Origin: Clostridioides difficile CD160
GTDB lineage: Bacteria; Bacillota; Clostridia; Peptostreptococcales; Peptostreptococcaceae
Length of the DNA: 58,378 nt
Direction: 5' to 3'
Assembly (NCBI RefSeq): GCF_000449425.2
Contig: NZ_AVHW01000115.1
Span: forward strand, 1 to 58,378
Shown here: positions 8,881 to 18,026 of the stretch, one piece after another
Layout: each line of letters starts with the position of its first letter
Numbering within the stretch: the stretch's first letter is position 1
The notes under the pieces: model-generated
The model's database searches: none
Seen by the model: only the letters and a program-made list of their open reading frames with translations
What the model was told of the DNA's origin: nothing
Made by a program: the position numbers and the translations under genes

Positions 8881-8940
8881 TTATTCAATATATTTGTTTT
8901 ATTGCTATTAAAATAAAATAGTTTTATTGATTTATTGAAT
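8881..8940 (+). promoter_or_regulatory. Operator-like repeats upstream of regulator at 8994
   Basis: TTATTCAAT (8881-8889) and ATTGATTTATTGAAT (8926-8940) form an inverted pair 45 bp apart. The same two words occur with 44-bp spacing upstream of the paralogous regulator at 43301 (43188-43246). Conservation of words, order and spacing in otherwise drifting AT-rich DNA points to a binding site for these regulators. The rest of 8650-8993 shows no gene. Confidence 0.65.
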
Positions 8941-8993
8941 GTTTTCAATTAATATATTATATATGTGATATTAAAAACATAAAGGAGAAATAT

Positions 8994-9461
8994 ATGAAAA
9001 CTTTATTTGATTTTGGATATGAGTTAGGTGTAAAGGATACAACTAAAAAATTGCCTCTGAATGAATTCATGATAAATTTACAAAAAGAAGATAAAAATGG
9101 CATATTAGAATCAATTATAAAATGTTACTCAGTTTTAAATGTAGCATTACCAGATTTTGTTTTAAGAGAATGTTCAAGTGAAAATAATTTAATTAAATCT
9201 AGTCAAAATATTCTAATTGGAATATTATATGCATATAAAGAGACTAACTCTATTTATAATCTTCTTGCAACAGAGCAACTTCTAAGTCTAAAAGAAGCTT
9301 CTAAAATATCTAAAAGAGCTGTTACAACATTGCGAAGAAATATTGATACAGGTAAATTTGAGAGGAATATTGATGCTTTTCAAGTAGATTCCAAATGGCT
9401 TATTAGAAAAGATGCTCTCATTAGGGAGTATGGACAATTTGAAGATAGCTCAGATAAATAA
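8994..9461 (+). CDS. MerR/excisionase-type DNA-binding regulator, YELG family member 1
   Basis: 155 residues. The N-terminal half (FGYELGVKD ... SSQNILIGIL) is shared with the proteins at 43301, 48122 and 48439. The C-terminal half (LSLKEASKISKRAVTTLRRNIDTGKF ... WLIRKDALIREYG) is an excisionase-like winged helix in which the first helix reads SLKEAS. Ribosome site AAAGGAGAAA, 6 bases from ATG. It is transcribed divergently from the SNF2/IbrAB operon, with shared operator-like repeats between them, so it may regulate that operon as well as itself. Confidence 0.8.
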   Translation: MKTLFDFGYELGVKDTTKKLPLNEFMINLQKEDKNGILESIIKCYSVLNVALPDFVLRECSSENNLIKSSQNILIGILYAYKETNSIYNLLATEQLLSLKEASKISKRAVTTLRRNIDTGKFERNIDAFQVDSKWLIRKDALIREYGQFEDSSDK

Positions 9462-9470
9462 AAAACTTAT

Positions 9471-9523
9471 ACATATACAAAGAATGGTAAACTAATTCTA
9501 AGTTTACCATTCTTTGTATATGT
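9471..9523. terminator. Long perfect hairpin terminator
   Basis: Two 23-bp arms (9471-9493 and 9501-9523) are perfectly complementary around a 7-base loop. The hairpin follows the regulator at 8994 and could stop transcription from both sides, although the T run after it is poor. The stem is longer than typical terminators, so processing or another function is possible. Confidence 0.7.
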
Positions 9524-9530
9524 TAATATT

Positions 9531-9683
9531 CTAATTAGAGCTAGGGGGCTTTTTGTTTAATAAAGATACAAGTATAATTTCGGATAAGAATGCTAAACTT
9601 AGAAAATAATTAATTATTCTATCTGCATTACAACCTATAATCATGTGTATGACACAAAAAATGAGTATTGAAATTATAGTCAA
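9531..9683 (-). CDS. Possible 50-aa membrane peptide
   Basis: A frame starting at TTG (9681-9683) encodes TIISILIFCVIHMIIG, a polar break, then a second hydrophobic run (FLSLAFLSEIILVSLL) and stop. It lacks a convincing ribosome site; an overlapping 23-codon frame with GGAGA and ATG lies just upstream and could couple to it. It looks like a small two-helix peptide downstream of the recombinase. Real coding status is uncertain. Confidence 0.3.
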   Translation of the reverse strand: MTIISILIFCVIHMIIGCNADRIINYFLSLAFLSEIILVSLLNKKPPSSN

Positions 9684-9759
9684 CCTTTACTTTATTCATT
9701 TGTATTTCTCCATTTTATATATTTTATGAGAAAAAATCAAAATTCTTTAATATTATTTC

Positions 9760-11703
9760 TTATGAAGATAATTCTCTTAGCTTTTCTTTTAATTTTCTAT
9801 TTTCATCTTCCAAGTCTTTTACTTGTTTCTCTAGTTTTAAAGACTCGTTTTCATTATTTTTCAATTCACTTAATCTTCCATAAATTATATTCCCATTTTT
9901 TATTTGATTATATATACTTTCATATAATTTAAGTAATTCTTCGTTTTCCTTATTTATATGAACATCATCCTTTTTTAATAATACTTCAATTGAAGTTATT
10001 AAAAGTTCATATTTTTCCTTATCAATTTCATATCCACCAATATATAAATCTTCACAAATGCCTCCATTATTACAAGTTAAACAAGGTGGTTCCTTTGCAA
10101 ATTCGCAGTTTTTATCCTTATTTTGTACACAAACTCCATATGGAGTATTTATTCCATTATTATTTATCATATTATTTGTTATTCCTTCTATATTAAATTT
10201 TGGTTTTAATTCACTTTCAATATTGTTACAAATGTATTCAAATATTGTTTTAAGTTCATAATCAACATTAGGTATTTTAAAATTTTCATTATTAAATTTA
10301 TATACTCTTCCATCTTCTTCTGTTATATATTTTTTTATAGCAATATTATTTATCTTACTCTTTAAAGAAGATGCTTTATATTTATTAATTTTTCTATTTT
10401 TACGATCCCTAACGAATATATATCCTAATGGATTGTACATATTAGATATATTTTTTCTAATATTATGATTTAATACTTTTAAAATCTCAGAATCGATTGA
10501 TATAGGTTCACATTTGACTCTAAGTGAATAAGAGTCATCATTTTCTTTAATCAAACAATTTGTTTTTAGAGATAATACTTCATTTAATGTCAAACCAGTT
10601 TTACACATTAACCAAATAGCTGCTATTTCATTGATTTCTAGTTCATATATATTTTTTAATAATTTACTTAACACCTTATATGATATATTTTCTCTTTTAA
10701 TATAACTGTTGTCAGTTTCAAACGACTTAATATAATTAAGTAAATTTGAAAAATCTACATTTAAATAATATTTATTCTTAGTATTTATATATAAAGTAAA
10801 GGTTTTTATTATCCAAAACATACTATATAAATTCTTATATGACACATCCTGCTTTCTAAGATATTCTAAAAAATTATGAATATGAAGCTCTTCAATTTTG
10901 TCTAATGAAATAGTATTTTCATACATAAAGTTACAAAAAATCGTAAGGCTTCTTAAATATGAAACACCTGAAACCCAACTTATATTCTTACCTTTAGAGA
11001 AAAGTCGCTCTTTTAAAAAAGCTTTTACTTCTTGCCTAAACTTATTATTTTTAATTTTTAAAAAATTATAGTCAGGATTTGTATCTGATGTTTTTACTAA
11101 ACCTAATGATTGAAATTCATTATATATCCATAAATCTTTCATGAAAATATCACGTTTATCAATCAAGGGTATGAAATCCTCATATATATTTTTAAAATAA
11201 AAACTTGCATAATGTGCAAATTTATTATCATGTGTATCTTTATAATAAGAGAACCACTTAAGTTGCATTTCATGAATATCAAAATCTAATATAGAATTTA
11301 GATTTTGATAATAATTATTAATAAACTCCATAAAATATTTGTAAATTTTATCATAATAAAGTTTCAAAGTACTAATAGATATATTCTTTGAAATTAACTT
11401 ATTATAAAATAAGAATTTAAATTCATCATTTAAATTAGTTTGTTTAAAATTAAATCTAACAACTCTTGTATTTAAATTTTTTTCTAAAGGTATATTCTTT
11501 TCTAATTCCAATCCAAGCAAATTTAATAAGCATTCATAAGTCCACTCATCATGTTCATATAACTTACTAATATCAATATCTTTATAAATTACATCTCCAG
11601 CTTCATTAATACCTTTTTCAGTTCTTTTAGTAAATATAGATTTTATTTTTTCTCTATATTCATTTTCATCTTTATATCCAAGTTCTTTAAGTAAAGCAGT
11701 CAT
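9760..11703 (-). CDS. Tn554-type tyrosine recombinase homologue, probably inactive
   Basis: 647 residues. The middle (NEIAAIWLMCKTGLTLNEVLSLKT) aligns with the start of the catalytic domain of tyrosine recombinases, where GLR is expected; here it is GLT, so Arg I is missing. I also see no HxxR box and no clear GH...Y region. Near residue 545 the cysteine cluster YGVC...C...PCLTC...C resembles the C-terminal zinc-like knot of Tn554 TnpA/TnpB recombinases. The last 40 residues form a coiled coil. The ribosome site GGAGGAAAT is good. It is probably a domesticated DNA-binding derivative. Confidence 0.7.
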   Translation of the reverse strand: MTALLKELGYKDENEYREKIKSIFTKRTEKGINEAGDVIYKDIDISKLYEHDEWTYECLLNLLGLELEKNIPLEKNLNTRVVRFNFKQTNLNDEFKFLFYNKLISKNISISTLKLYYDKIYKYFMEFINNYYQNLNSILDFDIHEMQLKWFSYYKDTHDNKFAHYASFYFKNIYEDFIPLIDKRDIFMKDLWIYNEFQSLGLVKTSDTNPDYNFLKIKNNKFRQEVKAFLKERLFSKGKNISWVSGVSYLRSLTIFCNFMYENTISLDKIEELHIHNFLEYLRKQDVSYKNLYSMFWIIKTFTLYINTKNKYYLNVDFSNLLNYIKSFETDNSYIKRENISYKVLSKLLKNIYELEINEIAAIWLMCKTGLTLNEVLSLKTNCLIKENDDSYSLRVKCEPISIDSEILKVLNHNIRKNISNMYNPLGYIFVRDRKNRKINKYKASSLKSKINNIAIKKYITEEDGRVYKFNNENFKIPNVDYELKTIFEYICNNIESELKPKFNIEGITNNMINNNGINTPYGVCVQNKDKNCEFAKEPPCLTCNNGGICEDLYIGGYEIDKEKYELLITSIEVLLKKDDVHINKENEELLKLYESIYNQIKNGNIIYGRLSELKNNENESLKLEKQVKDLEDENRKLKEKLRELSS

Positions 11704-11906
11704 TTACATTTCCTCCATTAAATTATTATAATTAGCAAGAATATATTACATATATAATTTATAGCATCATTGTTTATAAAATAATATATCGTATTTATCA
11801 CTAAAATAAAATTCTTGAAGAATTTTATTTTATTTTCTCAAAAAAACGAATCACAATATATTAAGATATTCAACTCTTTTATTAAAATTACATTAATCTT
11901 ATAAAC

Positions 11907-11987
11907 AAAAAAACAGTCAATTTCAACTGTTTTTTATTTGTAGTATTTATTTTTTTAATATCATACATTTGTCATATACTTTGCATC
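11907..11987 (-). ncRNA. Promoter-hairpin unit A (candidate sRNA or attenuated leader)
   Basis: On the minus strand a promoter-like word (GATGCAAAGTATATGACAAA, within 11966-11987) is followed about 30 bases later by an intrinsic terminator (ACAGTTGAAATTGACTGT then T7, 11907-11935). Related units occur at 12625-12713 and 13321-13397. A transcript would be about 50-60 nt long, or a read-through leader for the recombinase gene starting at 11703. It is called from sequence only. Confidence 0.45.
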
Positions 11988-12030
11988 AGTCAAGAATAAT
12001 ATATAAAAGGCATATATGAAAAAATTATTA

Positions 12031-12477
12031 TTATTCTAATTGCTCACTATATTTCGCATAAATATAAAAATTTAAAATATCAAAAAAATATACAAAACTT
12101 AATAGAAATGGAATTATCACTGTTATATTAACTATCCAGTCACCTTTAAAACTAGCAATTATATATAAAACAGTTAACACAAGCATAACTATCTGCATTG
12201 TGTTTGATAATGATTTATTTCTATTATTTTTTTGAGTTTCAGTTGGTGATTCCACTTTAAATACTAATGAAAATACTATAGTTATTAGAATGCTTAAAAA
12301 GATTGCTATAAGTAGAATTTTAATACTACCATTTATACCAACTTCTTCAATTATACCAGCTTCTTCATTTACACCTATTTGAGTAATGCTGCAAATACCA
12401 ACAGCAAGAAACATTAATGTAGAAAAACAATTTTCAATAACTAATGCTCTAACATAACTAACACTTATTTTGTTCAT
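12031..12477 (-). CDS. Four-helix membrane protein, copy 1 of duplicated pair
   Basis: 148 residues with about four hydrophobic segments (LMFLAVGICSI, LLIAIFLSILITIVFSLVF, IVMLVLTVLYIIASF, VIIPFLLSFVYFF). Its N-terminus (KISVSYVRALVIE) is almost identical to that of the protein at 12790, and the PTETQKNNRNKSLSNT loop is shared too. The ribosome site AGGAGATTT is good. No family is recognised; DUF-type small membrane proteins of prophages are the closest impression. This copy is intact and shows what the C-terminus of copy 2 should look like. Confidence 0.7.
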   Translation of the reverse strand: MNKISVSYVRALVIENCFSTLMFLAVGICSITQIGVNEEAGIIEEVGINGSIKILLIAIFLSILITIVFSLVFKVESPTETQKNNRNKSLSNTMQIVMLVLTVLYIIASFKGDWIVNITVIIPFLLSFVYFFDILNFYIYAKYSEQLE

Positions 12478-12624
12478 TTTTTAAATCTCCTTTAATAATT
12501 ATAAATTTTAGTTTTATCTATTTCCTTTATACTCATATACTTTTAAAATACTTTTTTTAGTTTTTATTTTATTACATATATTTTTGCAGAAATTAAAAAA
12601 CTATCTTTTTTATTTATGTTACAT

Positions 12625-12713
12625 AAAAAAGATAGTCAGTTATAACTATCTTTCTTATACTTGTAATATTTTAAATTTATTAATTAGCATACATTTATCA
12701 TATCTTTTTCATC
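12625..12713 (-). ncRNA. Promoter-hairpin unit B (candidate sRNA or attenuated leader)
   Basis: The minus-strand promoter-like word GATGAAAAAGATATGATAAA (within 12692-12713) is followed by the hairpin GATAGTTATAACTGACTATC and a T run (12625-12653). The 22-bp word recurs exactly at 33326-33347, directly before the gene starting at 33286. Downstream at 12601-12611, CTATCTTTTTT could pair with the terminator arm instead, giving an antiterminator-like alternative. The gene starting at 12477 would be the controlled target. Confidence 0.45.
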
Positions 12714-12789
12714 AATTAGCAATAAAAGTGTAGATGGAAATATTTGATATTATTTTATTTTTTTCTTTTCTTCTCATGAATATAAAAAA

Positions 12790-13179
12790 TTAGGCCATCA
12801 AAAAAAATATAGCACTTAACAGAAATGGAGTTATCAATGATATATTAAATGTAGAGCTATCTTTAAAAATAGAGACTATATAAAAAATAAATACCACACT
12901 TGAAACTACCACTATTATGTTTGATAATAAATTATTTCTATTATCTTTTTGGGTTTCAATTGGTGATTCCAATTTAGACACTAATGAAAATACTATAGCT
13001 ATTATAAGAATACTTAAACAAATAACTGTAAACAAAATTCTAATACTACCATTTATATCAAATTCTTCAATTACACTTATATAGGTAATACCCCTCATGC
13101 CAAGAAAAAAAAGCATTAATGTAATCAAACTTCTTTGAATAATTAATCCTCTAGCATAACTAACACTTATTCTTTTCAT
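12790..13179 (-). pseudogene. Duplicated membrane protein, copy 2, frameshifted C-terminus
   Basis: 129 residues as read, ending FFLMA. Compared with the copy at 12031, a T8 run here replaces T7; shifting one base restores FFDGLIFYIHEKK, matching FFDILNFYIYAKY of copy 1. The first 120 residues (three to four membrane helices) are intact, so the shortened protein might still insert in the membrane. Either a real truncation or a homopolymer error in the assembly explains it. Confidence 0.65.
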
Positions 13180-13320
13180 TTTTTAACTCTCCTTTAATAT
13201 TATAAATTTTAGTTTAATTTATTCCTTTATACTTATATACTTTTAAAACACTTTTTTTAGTTTTTATTTCATTACATATATTCTTATAGAAGTTAAAATA
13301 CATATGTATTTATGTTATAT

Positions 13321-13397
13321 AAAAAAGATAGTCAATTCTAGCTATCTTTCTCATATTTGTAATATTTAATTTTCTTATTTATCATATACTTTTCATC
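13321..13397 (-). ncRNA. Promoter-hairpin unit C (candidate sRNA or attenuated leader)
   Basis: The minus-strand word GATGAAAAGTATATGATAAA (within 13376-13397) precedes the hairpin GATAGCTAGAATTGACTATC plus T6 (13321-13349). It is the third paralogous unit and stands upstream of the gene starting at 13179. The remaining sequence to 13603 has no gene; it contains the perfect palindrome CAGACATATAATGTCTG at 13560-13576, which could be a protein-binding site. Confidence 0.45.
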
Positions 13398-13603
13398 AAA
13401 CAATAATAGAAAAGAAAATCTCTTAAGAAGCTAAAAAAGCGACCTTCTAAATTAGATTTTAAGGCTATTAAAGTGATTGCCTTTTATAATTAGTCATAAC
13501 ACTTCTAAGAATCATAATACAAGCCTTTTATAGCCTCATACATTACTATACTCATATTTCAGACATATAATGTCTGTGATGTGAGAAAAATATCTAAACT
13601 TTA

Positions 13604-13786
13604 CTAATTTGATTCTGATAATATAGATTTAACATAACATGCTACCATTTTTATTCCCCTAGAATCTAGTTTTGAAATATCTGTTACTAATTCATATAAT
13701 TCACAGTTATCTGATAAAGTTATATCTGCAATGGCTTCTCCTAAATCCTCATACAATTTTTTCTCATCTTTAATCAATATAATCAC
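13604..13786 (-). CDS. Small acidic protein, 60 aa
   Basis: Starts MIILIKDEKKLYEDLGEAIA and is helical throughout, with no membrane segment. AAAGGAGTGATT is a strong ribosome site 5 bases from the ATG. Small acidic helical proteins in this position of prophages are often regulators, antitoxins or inhibitors, but no partner is visible and I do not recognise it. Confidence 0.6.
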   Translation of the reverse strand: MIILIKDEKKLYEDLGEAIADITLSDNCELYELVTDISKLDSRGIKMVACYVKSILSESN

Positions 13787-13923
13787 TCCTTTTAAAAAAA
13801 TATAATTAGCTTACATTATATATCGAAATTTAAAAGAAATCTATTCAAATATTTTTTCTTATTATAAATTCAAAACTTAACTGTGTACTATTAAATAAAT
13901 AAACTTTTATATTATACACTAAA

Positions 13924-13963
13924 AAAGAAAAAACAACTATAATAAGTTGTTTTTTCTTTTAAT
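13924..13963. terminator. Bidirectional intrinsic terminator
   Basis: AAAGAAAAAACAACT and AGTTGTTTTTTCTTT pair around a 6-base loop, downstream of the ParB-HNH gene on the minus strand. T runs are present in both directions. Confidence 0.85.
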
Positions 13964-13993
13964 TATATATAAACTTATTTTCTACTATTTGCT

Positions 13994-15265
13994 TTATTCT
14001 AAATCATGAGCTTTTGTATATATTTCTTGATTAATTTTTAAATTTTTCCCTGGATATGGATACTTGTTATAAGAATCATTTTTTTTCATTGTCTTTCTAT
14101 CCATACCTACTATCTCTTGTGCTTTTAATGCTATATTCCCATATTTAAATATATTTTTAAATATTTGTTGTTCTTCTTTTGATAAATTATTCATATCATT
14201 TGGAACATTACCAAATAGATAATCATGTAAAATAATATGACAATTAGAACATAATGTTAATCCATTTTCTTCTGTGTCATTTCCTCCTAAATAAACAGGT
14301 ACTATATGATGTCCAACTAGTATTCCTAACCATCTTTTACCACCCCTACCACAACATTGACAAGTAAAATCATCTCTCATAAAAATTGCGGTTTTTATAT
14401 TCTTATCCATAATTTCTCTATTATTTACATCTTGGACAATATTTTCTCTTATTTTTTTTGATTTATTTAATTCATCTAAATCTTTATCTTCTATATCTTC
14501 ATTTTTTAAATCTAATACTTCTCTAACCTTATCTGCACTTAATAAATTTTTATCCTCTTTATCGTCTATTAGATTGGAATTAAAACTAGATGTATCTTCT
14601 TTATTTAGCTTTTCTTCCTTATTTAATTTATTTTCTTTTTTTCTTTCACTTTTTAGTTTGTTATAAGCTTTTTCTATAGACAAATCACCATTTAATAAAT
14701 TATCTTTTATCTCTTTATATTCAGACAACATAATATCTTTTATTTTCATTACTTCACCAGACTGGAGCTGATATAAATATTCTATTAAAGCTGGGGTAAT
14801 GTCATTTGCTTCTTCAATTAAATTAATTTGTTCCCATAATTCTTTTGCAGTATGTTTTTCTGACCTATTAAGTATAGCTGATAAAATACTAGCTATTTCT
14901 AAAACTTTTTCTATATCTTCATTGTCAAATCTTAATACTATAGCTGAGATTTCATCCAGTTCATTTCGCATAGATGCATAAATTCTTCTTAATCCTTCTA
15001 ATAATAGATACTGTTCATTACCATTATCATCTTTATCTTCAAGGCTTATAACAATAATAGGATTTAATATTCCCATATTACTTACAACACTAGTTAGTCC
15101 CATTATAGTATTACTTCTACTAATTTTTTTATATTCAGATGTTACTATATTATTTATATTTATTGTTTTGAGTTCCTTTTGAGATTTATATTTTACTACT
15201 GATAATACTTCTTTTAGTTCATTATTAATATCTTCTTGCTGTAATTCACTTTTAATATTACTCAT
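13994..15265 (-). CDS. ParB-domain protein fused to HNH nuclease
   Basis: 423 residues. Residues about 33-105 are a ParB N-terminal domain (NNIVTSEYKKISRSNT, LNPIIVI, LLLEGLRRIYASM, where the ParB G-x-RR box is visible). A helical linker and a charged low-complexity region follow. The C-terminal part has an HNH endonuclease: CQCCG, VGHHIVPVYLGGND, NGLTLCSNCH, with all zinc-binding cysteines and the catalytic HH...N present. ParB folds load onto DNA with CTP; the fused nuclease suggests DNA targeting or cleavage rather than partition, and no ParA is nearby. It ends 19 bp before the PBP stop region and is probably co-transcribed with the PBP gene. Confidence 0.9.
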   Translation of the reverse strand: MSNIKSELQQEDINNELKEVLSVVKYKSQKELKTININNIVTSEYKKISRSNTIMGLTSVVSNMGILNPIIVISLEDKDDNGNEQYLLLEGLRRIYASMRNELDEISAIVLRFDNEDIEKVLEIASILSAILNRSEKHTAKELWEQINLIEEANDITPALIEYLYQLQSGEVMKIKDIMLSEYKEIKDNLLNGDLSIEKAYNKLKSERKKENKLNKEEKLNKEDTSSFNSNLIDDKEDKNLLSADKVREVLDLKNEDIEDKDLDELNKSKKIRENIVQDVNNREIMDKNIKTAIFMRDDFTCQCCGRGGKRWLGILVGHHIVPVYLGGNDTEENGLTLCSNCHIILHDYLFGNVPNDMNNLSKEEQQIFKNIFKYGNIALKAQEIVGMDRKTMKKNDSYNKYPYPGKNLKINQEIYTKAHDLE

Positions 15266-15284
15266 ATTTTATCCTCCATATTCA

Positions 15285-17954
15285 TTAATAATTGTTATTT
15301 TCATCTATTAAATTATCTTGTGGTTGTGGCATTTCTGTATCTAAATGATTTATCTTCAACCTTTCCTTTTCTGTTAATAGCCTATTTCTCATTTCATTAT
15401 ACTCATCATATCCATATAGTCGTTCTACTGCATCTTCAGCTTGAGTTATATAATAATACTTTTTACTACTGCTTGAATTTAATATTTTCAAACCATCCAC
15501 AATATTTCTAACTTCTGTTATTAGCTTCTGTTTTGCTTTTTCTTTACCTTTATGTTTTGCTTCTTCTATTTCTGCAGCTTCTGTTTCTTTTTTATCTAGA
15601 ATTTGTGATTTTTGCTTTTCATATAAATTGGACCAGGCATTTCTTTCTTTATCTAAAACACTTTTCTTTGTTTCCAATCGTTCCATTAAGGATTTCTTTA
15701 CTTTATCATTACTAATTATACTTACTGCAGTTTCAGTCTCATTATATTTTATATCAAATTCTTCTAAATCATTAATAGATGAATATGTTAGAGATTCATA
15801 TTCTGATACTAACTTCTTAGCAATTTCTTGTCTTTGCTTATCTTGCTCCTGCCATTGTTTTTCTATCAATACTAATTTTCTTTTTTCATTTTCAGCTTCT
15901 TGAGCTTCTATTTTATCCATAGCTATCTTAGAATATAGAATTTCATTATTTTTCTCATCAATAATAATTGTTGTTGGTTTTTTAAATTCCATATTAGGTA
16001 ATCCTTTTTGTATTTTTTCTAAGGTATTTTTCCAAATAATACTTGAATATGAACCTCCACCTTTGGGTTTAGGAATTTCTTGTGGTGAATCATATCCCAC
16101 CCATGTAGATAATGTATACTGTGTTGTTCCTCCAGAAAAACAACTATCTCTATTGTCATTAGTTGTACCTGTTTTACCAAATGCTATTATACCATTATCA
16201 GGTTTAGCTTTTTTACCTGTACCATATTCTTTGTTTAAAACATCTTTTAAAACATCTATTAACATATATGCTGTATCCTCTGTAAATACTCTGTTTTTCT
16301 TAACTTCACCATTATAAACAGTTCCTGTATTTGCAAATTCAACCTTTCTTAAACAAGATGCATCATTATAAACACCTTGATTAGCTATAGTACTATATGC
16401 TTTAGCCATTTCTACTAATCTTACTCCTTTTGTTATTCCTCCCAAAGCCAACGAACCTACATTGTCAGTTGGTTCAAGTGTAGAGAAATTCATCTTTTTT
16501 AGAAATTCTATCCCAGTTTTAGGTTTAACAGATAATAAAAGTTTATATGCAATAGTATTACTTGAACGTGCTAAAGCTTCTCTCAAGGTCATATTACCTC
16601 TATATCCAGCATATGAATTTTTAGGTTTTCCATCCATGAGTGGTTTATCTTCCATTATGTAACTAGGATAATATTTACCTGTCTCAAATGCTGGTCCATA
16701 ATCTACTATAGGTTTTATTGTTGAACCTGGTTGTCTAACTGCCAGAAAGCCACGATTGAAATTATCTTCTGCACCTCTTCCTCCTACTATAGCTTCAACT
16801 AATCCATTTTGATTATTTACTAATACACTTGCTCCTTGAAGTTTATATTTCTTTGTTATAGTATCCTTTTCAGTAAAATCTTTTAATGTTGAATCTAAAG
16901 TTTCTTGAAGTATCTGTTGCTTCTTTTTATCTAAAGAAGTATGTATGGTATATCCTCCAGAACGTATTAAGTTGCTTTTTTCAGTATATTCTTCAGTATA
17001 CATTTTTTTATATTTATTATATTCTTCAGTATCAGTTATTGCATATTTGAATTTAAATCCGTCTAATTCCATTAATTTTAAAACTGTACTATAGATTGCA
17101 TAACTTGTCAGATAATCTTCTTTACCCTCAGAAAGTTTTTTATCTAATACTAAGTTTATTTCTTCATTTATTGCAGTTGTATATTCTTTTTTACTAATCA
17201 TTTTTTCTTCCAATAATTTGTTTAATAGTCTATTACGTTTTTTCAAGGCTTCTTCCTTATGTTCAACAGGACTATATCTAGACGGGTTATTTGATAGACC
17301 TGCTAGTAATGCAGATTCAGATAATGTTAAATCTTTAGGTTCTTTCCCAAAATAATATGTCGCTGCACTATATACTCCATAACAACCAGCTCCAAAATAA
17401 TTAGTATTTACATAAAACTCCATTATATCTGCCTTACTATATTTCCTCTCCAATTCTGGAGCTAGAAAAAATTCTATAAGTTTTCTCTTAAATGAACGTT
17501 CTTGTGTCAACAACATATTTTTTATTACTTGTTGAGTTATAGTTGAACCTCCTTGAGTTACATGACCTTTATTTTTAATCAAGGATACACCAGCTCTAGC
17601 TAATGCTCCATAATCAATACCATTATGTGATAAAAATTTTCTATCTTCAATTCCTATATAAACATTTTGCAAGTTCTTTGATACATCTTGTATCTTACAA
17701 TATTTATAATTATTAGCCTTTATTTCTTTAAGTAGATTGTTATCCTTATCATATATCTTTGTATTTTCAAGTAATGTAAATGTATTGTCATTGATAGAAG
17801 CTAATTTATCATAAGCTATTTTTTTTGATTCTTTTAGCAAAGGCCTTACTTGTATAAAGATATATACTCCTGCTATAATCAGTATGGCCAAAATTAAAAT
17901 ACTAACATATTTTAATATTTTCTTAAGCTTAAGTTTAGCTATCTCTTTATCCAT
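15285..17954 (-). CDS. Class A penicillin-binding protein (bifunctional)
   Basis: 889 residues. A cytosolic basic tail and one membrane helix (about 17-36) come first. The GT51 glycosyltransferase domain carries EDRKF (catalytic Glu 103) and QGGSTITQQ (134-142). The transpeptidase domain has SxxK as STIK (411-414), SSN (464-466) and KTG (594-596), so both active sites look intact. It polymerises lipid II and cross-links peptidoglycan outside the membrane. The C-terminal 220 residues form a long charged coiled coil, unlike the usual short tail. A complete PBP on an element of this type is unusual and could alter wall growth or beta-lactam response. Confidence 0.93.
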   Translation of the reverse strand: MDKEIAKLKLKKILKYVSILILAILIIAGVYIFIQVRPLLKESKKIAYDKLASINDNTFTLLENTKIYDKDNNLLKEIKANNYKYCKIQDVSKNLQNVYIGIEDRKFLSHNGIDYGALARAGVSLIKNKGHVTQGGSTITQQVIKNMLLTQERSFKRKLIEFFLAPELERKYSKADIMEFYVNTNYFGAGCYGVYSAATYYFGKEPKDLTLSESALLAGLSNNPSRYSPVEHKEEALKKRNRLLNKLLEEKMISKKEYTTAINEEINLVLDKKLSEGKEDYLTSYAIYSTVLKLMELDGFKFKYAITDTEEYNKYKKMYTEEYTEKSNLIRSGGYTIHTSLDKKKQQILQETLDSTLKDFTEKDTITKKYKLQGASVLVNNQNGLVEAIVGGRGAEDNFNRGFLAVRQPGSTIKPIVDYGPAFETGKYYPSYIMEDKPLMDGKPKNSYAGYRGNMTLREALARSSNTIAYKLLLSVKPKTGIEFLKKMNFSTLEPTDNVGSLALGGITKGVRLVEMAKAYSTIANQGVYNDASCLRKVEFANTGTVYNGEVKKNRVFTEDTAYMLIDVLKDVLNKEYGTGKKAKPDNGIIAFGKTGTTNDNRDSCFSGGTTQYTLSTWVGYDSPQEIPKPKGGGSYSSIIWKNTLEKIQKGLPNMEFKKPTTIIIDEKNNEILYSKIAMDKIEAQEAENEKRKLVLIEKQWQEQDKQRQEIAKKLVSEYESLTYSSINDLEEFDIKYNETETAVSIISNDKVKKSLMERLETKKSVLDKERNAWSNLYEKQKSQILDKKETEAAEIEEAKHKGKEKAKQKLITEVRNIVDGLKILNSSSSKKYYYITQAEDAVERLYGYDEYNEMRNRLLTEKERLKINHLDTEMPQPQDNLIDENNNY

Positions 17955-18026
17955 AGATTTTCATCCCTTCCTTTGTATTCAATTTACTTCAATAATGTTT
18001 TTTGGAACTATACTAATAAAAAAGCT

